Below are positions 61,617-64,000 of a stretch of DNA of 64,000 nucleotides, piece by piece. Numbering within the stretch: the stretch's first letter is position 1; every line of letters begins with the position of its first letter. The stretch covers positions 1,612,001-1,676,000 of the forward strand of contig NZ_JAAVJL010000001.1 in assembly GCF_012863495.1 (NCBI RefSeq), read 5' to 3'. The position numbers and the translations under genes were made by a program. The notes beneath the pieces were generated by a model, which saw only the letters and a list, made by a program, of their open reading frames with translations, had not been told where the DNA came from and did not search any database. The DNA is from Pseudanabaena yagii GIHE-NHR1 (GTDB lineage Bacteria > Cyanobacteriota > Cyanobacteriia > Pseudanabaenales > Pseudanabaenaceae).

Positions 61617-62843
61617 TTACTTCGCTAATACAATCCGATTACGCCCCTCCTGTTTCGCTTGATATAAAGCCTTATCCGCTAAAGAAATAGGCATTTCCAT
61701 CGAAATATTAACATTAGGGACAACACAAGCAATGCCAATACTGACCGTAATGCGATCGCTGACTAGGGATTTGACATGAGGAAGATTGAGATCATAAATG
61801 GCATTCATAATTGTCTCCGCTACTTTCTGTGCTCCTTCAATCGATGTATGGGGCAATACCACGACAAACTCCTCACCACCATAACGTGCCAATAGGTCTT
61901 GAGCACGCATCAACAATTGACTAATTCCTTGGGCAACCTGTCTTAAACATTCATCTCCCGCTAAATGACCATAATGATCGTTGTAGTTCTTAAAATAGTC
62001 CACATCCAGCAAGATTAATGATATGGGTTGACGCTCCTGTTGCAGGATAGTCCACTGTTGTAGCCAATACTCATCAAAGCCTCGACGGTTGGCAACTTGA
62101 GTTAAGCCATCCATTTGGGCGAGTCGGTGCAGTTGTCGATTTGCTGACTCCAAAGCCGATGTTCTCTCAGCAATTTTCTTTTCTAGAGAATAGGCATATT
62201 CTTTCAGTTGCATTTGCACTTCTCTCAAATTGGCAAGTGTCTGAGCGAGTTTAATCTTTTGCTGTTTTATGATGGTGATATCTCGATAGGCTCTTAGGGA
62301 TGCGAGGAGCGTTGTCAGCAGATTTTGCCTTGTCAACTCCACCTTGAGCTTATAGTCATTAATATCGTAATTAAAGATTACAGATTCCTCAGGAGCTTCG
62401 CCTGGATGTCCCGTCCGTAGAATAATCCGAATTTGATGATTGTTTAACTGTTCACGGATATATCTGATTAACTGTAGTCCTGCATCATTGGTTTCCATGA
62501 CTACATCTAGTAAAATCAAGGCAGCATCAGGATGAATATCCGCAATTAACTTTTTACATTCTTCAGCCGAATAAGCGGAAAAGAAAACTACTGGTTTACC
62601 TTCAAAGATAAGATTTCTCAATGCTAGCTGGGTTGCACGATGTACGTCAGGCTCATCATCGGCAATAATTACTTTCCACTGATCTATGTTTAATTCTTGT
62701 TGACTAATACCTACATTTTGTGGTGTCTCTACAGCATCATCTTCATCACTGAAGGTAATTTCATCATCATCTTCGCTAGATGGAAAAATATCGATCTGGC
62801 TATGATGCGGTTTAGAACTACATGAGACATTGGGAAATGACAT
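61617..62843 (-). CDS. Response regulator diguanylate cyclase (REC-GGDEF)
   Basis: A 408-residue protein with an acidic N-terminal region, a receiver (about 55-185: VIIADDEPDVHRA, LILLDVVMETNDAG) and a coiled coil. The GGDEF domain has RYGGEEFVVVLP and an RxxD inhibitory site (RAQD) five residues upstream. Receivers with DDEPDVH and LRTGHPGEAPE are often partners of large sensor kinases, and the kinase fragment just upstream on the same strand is the probable partner. Confidence 0.92.
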   Translation of the reverse strand: MSFPNVSCSSKPHHSQIDIFPSSEDDDEITFSDEDDAVETPQNVGISQQELNIDQWKVIIADDEPDVHRATQLALRNLIFEGKPVVFFSAYSAEECKKLIADIHPDAALILLDVVMETNDAGLQLIRYIREQLNNHQIRIILRTGHPGEAPEESVIFNYDINDYKLKVELTRQNLLTTLLASLRAYRDITIIKQQKIKLAQTLANLREVQMQLKEYAYSLEKKIAERTSALESANRQLHRLAQMDGLTQVANRRGFDEYWLQQWTILQQERQPISLILLDVDYFKNYNDHYGHLAGDECLRQVAQGISQLLMRAQDLLARYGGEEFVVVLPHTSIEGAQKVAETIMNAIYDLNLPHVKSLVSDRITVSIGIACVVPNVNISMEMPISLADKALYQAKQEGRNRIVLAK

Positions 62844-63020
62844 AGATATGACAAAGAATAAATGCGAGCTATAAGGATTTACTGATGAGATTGATTGCTA
62901 AAAACATATATTAATCCTTCATGGTTTGAGGAAGAGCACCTCTTCGAGATGTGCTTTCTCGTATAACGAAAGTTATCAACAAATAATGTCTGAATTAGCC
63001 CAAAGTCCAAACTATATAAC

Positions 63021-64000
63021 CTAAGTACTTATAGAGTTTGGCAAATTTACTGTAAATAGTGTACCTTTTCCGATTTCACTTTCACAATCAATACTTCCTT
63101 GAAGTTTTTGAGTGACTAAGTTATAGGTAACGTTTAAACCTAATCCTGTACCTCCTCTATCACGAGCAGTAGTAAAAAATGGCTCAAATATTTTATTGAA
63201 TATTTGCGGATCTATCCCAAAACCATCATCTTTGTATTGAATAATGGTGCGATCGCCTTGCTGCTGAATATGAATATGAATATTGCCAGATGTATTGGGC
63301 AAATAGGCATGAAGCACAGAATTATTGACAAAGTTAGTAATTACTTGAGCTAGCGCACCAGGGTAGCTATCAATAGATATAGAGTCATCACCTGTGATCG
63401 ATACGTTATGTAGATTATGTTTAAATTGAGGTGAAATGCTGATCATTATTTCCTCAATATATTCCTTAACTTTAAAGATTCTTTTCTCAGAATTAGACTG
63501 ATCCACCGCAACTTGCTTAAAACTATGTACTAATTCACCTGCACGATTTAAGTTGCTTAAAATCAAACTACTTACCTCATTAGCAACGTCTAAATAATGA
63601 TTGAGTAATGATTTTTTTAAACAACCAGACTCTACTAATGTCATTAACAATTGCGTTTCATCCCTCAGGGTGGAGGCAAGCGTTATACTTGTACCTACAG
63701 GGGTATTGATTTCATGAGCGACTCCTGCTACAAGACCACCCAAAGCCGCCATTTTTTCGACTTCTACTAATTTAGTTTGCATTAATGATAAATCTGCTAA
63801 GGTTTGCTCAAGATCACTACTTTTTTTCTCAAGAATACTTTGATATTCTTGTAAGTCACAAATCACTTTTTTTAGCAAAGCTTCTTTATTCCGATTAGTG
63901 GTTTCTAGCGTGGCACGATCAATTTCTGAGCGCTCCAATTTCTTCTTGAGAATTCGATTCTCTTTCTCTAATCGTTTAATGATCAGCTTGTCATCTTCAA
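63021..64000 (-). CDS. Sensor histidine kinase, C-terminal part (5' end outside window)
   Basis: The frame is open to the window edge, so only about the last 326 residues are seen. A long coiled coil leads to HisKA with GVAHEINTPVG (phospho-acceptor His). The ATPase has FVNNSVLHAY (N box), DDGFGID (G1), IFEPFFTTARDRGGTGLGLN (F and G2 boxes). The HEINTP variant is typical of kinases with large upstream sensory modules. It is cotranscribed with, and 177 bp upstream of, the REC-GGDEF gene, its likely phosphorylation target. Confidence 0.92.
   Translation of the reverse strand, partial: EDDKLIIKRLEKENRILKKKLERSEIDRATLETTNRNKEALLKKVICDLQEYQSILEKKSSDLEQTLADLSLMQTKLVEVEKMAALGGLVAGVAHEINTPVGTSITLASTLRDETQLLMTLVESGCLKKSLLNHYLDVANEVSSLILSNLNRAGELVHSFKQVAVDQSNSEKRIFKVKEYIEEIMISISPQFKHNLHNVSITGDDSISIDSYPGALAQVITNFVNNSVLHAYLPNTSGNIHIHIQQQGDRTIIQYKDDGFGIDPQIFNKIFEPFFTTARDRGGTGLGLNVTYNLVTQKLQGSIDCESEIGKGTLFTVNLPNSIST

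Noticed and set aside
1-64000. tRNA or rRNA genes
   Set aside because: No cloverleaf-like arrangement with conserved T-loop or rRNA stretch was noticed. Not excluded, since no tRNA search could be run.

Overview
The window comes from a cyanobacterium. It carries a beta-carboxysome cluster (ccmO-ccmK-ccmK-ccmL-ccmM-ccmN), a 29-residue petN, DUF3038/DUF4335 and DUF928 genes, many GCGATCGC (HIP1-type) octamers, and kinases and cyclases of cyanobacterial layout. I lean towards a filamentous Pseudanabaena-like lineage, but that is an impression and not a measurement. No tRNA, rRNA or CRISPR array was recognised.

Layout. 1-6700: two paralogous CBS/PAS/GAF hybrid histidine kinases with the receiver remnant of a third between them, beside a MITE-like element. 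6700-14600: housekeeping and exported proteins (methyltransferase, hydroxyacid dehydrogenase, aspartate aminotransferase, GDSL hydrolase, PNPOx-like protein, leuD, ferredoxin, a nuclease-fold protein without its acidic catalytic residues, pentapeptide protein). 14618-16112: a complete insertion sequence. 16417-18780: REC-GAF-GGDEF-EAL protein. 18894-28960: an accessory island that I read as an integrated filamentous (inovirus-type) phage. 29078-31359: fabD and a REC-GGDEF protein. 31721-37445: carboxysome locus. 38038-47819: RNase II-type enzyme, a frameshifted DNA-binding gene, an orphan PD-(D/E)XK-like nuclease, rpsD, DUF3038/DUF4335, an aspartase-type lyase and glmU. 48229-50274: CHAT protease and an aspartic-protease pair. 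50373-54382: ackA, a MtnX-like phosphatase and ribBA. 55342-61593: SLH protein, HTH/GrpE-like fusion, petN, DUF928 protein and a CHASE2 nucleotide cyclase. 61617-64000: REC-GGDEF protein and a histidine kinase cut by the window edge.

The most striking system is the island at 18894-28960. Reading the minus strand from 24565 downwards, the order is a Rep_trans-type replication initiator, a pV-like ssDNA-binding protein, two tiny membrane proteins, small coat-like proteins including a pVIII-like major coat precursor, a pIII-like protein with a signal peptide, an Ala-rich linker and a C-terminal anchor, a pVI-like protein, and a Zot/pI ATPase. This is the II-V-VII-IX-VIII-III-VI-I order of Ff phages. 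A DUF192 lipoprotein is translationally coupled to zot in the place where Ff phages keep pIV. The other side of the island holds a hairpin-rich noncoding region, a 245-bp tandem repeat, an XRE repressor facing a consensus promoter, small accessory genes, and an IS110/Piv-type DEDD recombinase. The recombinase is preceded by about 250 nt of strongly foldable noncoding sequence, a candidate bridge-type RNA. A filamentous cyanophage that integrates with an RNA-guided IS110-type recombinase is the hypothesis most worth testing.

A second theme is intergenic palindromes. More than a dozen near-perfect hairpins have 12-29 nt arms that differ at every site but share short GC-NNN-GC-like centres. A separate dispersed family is bounded by TATAGCARTCCTAAAT-like ends. 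Many sit at gene ends and probably act as terminators.
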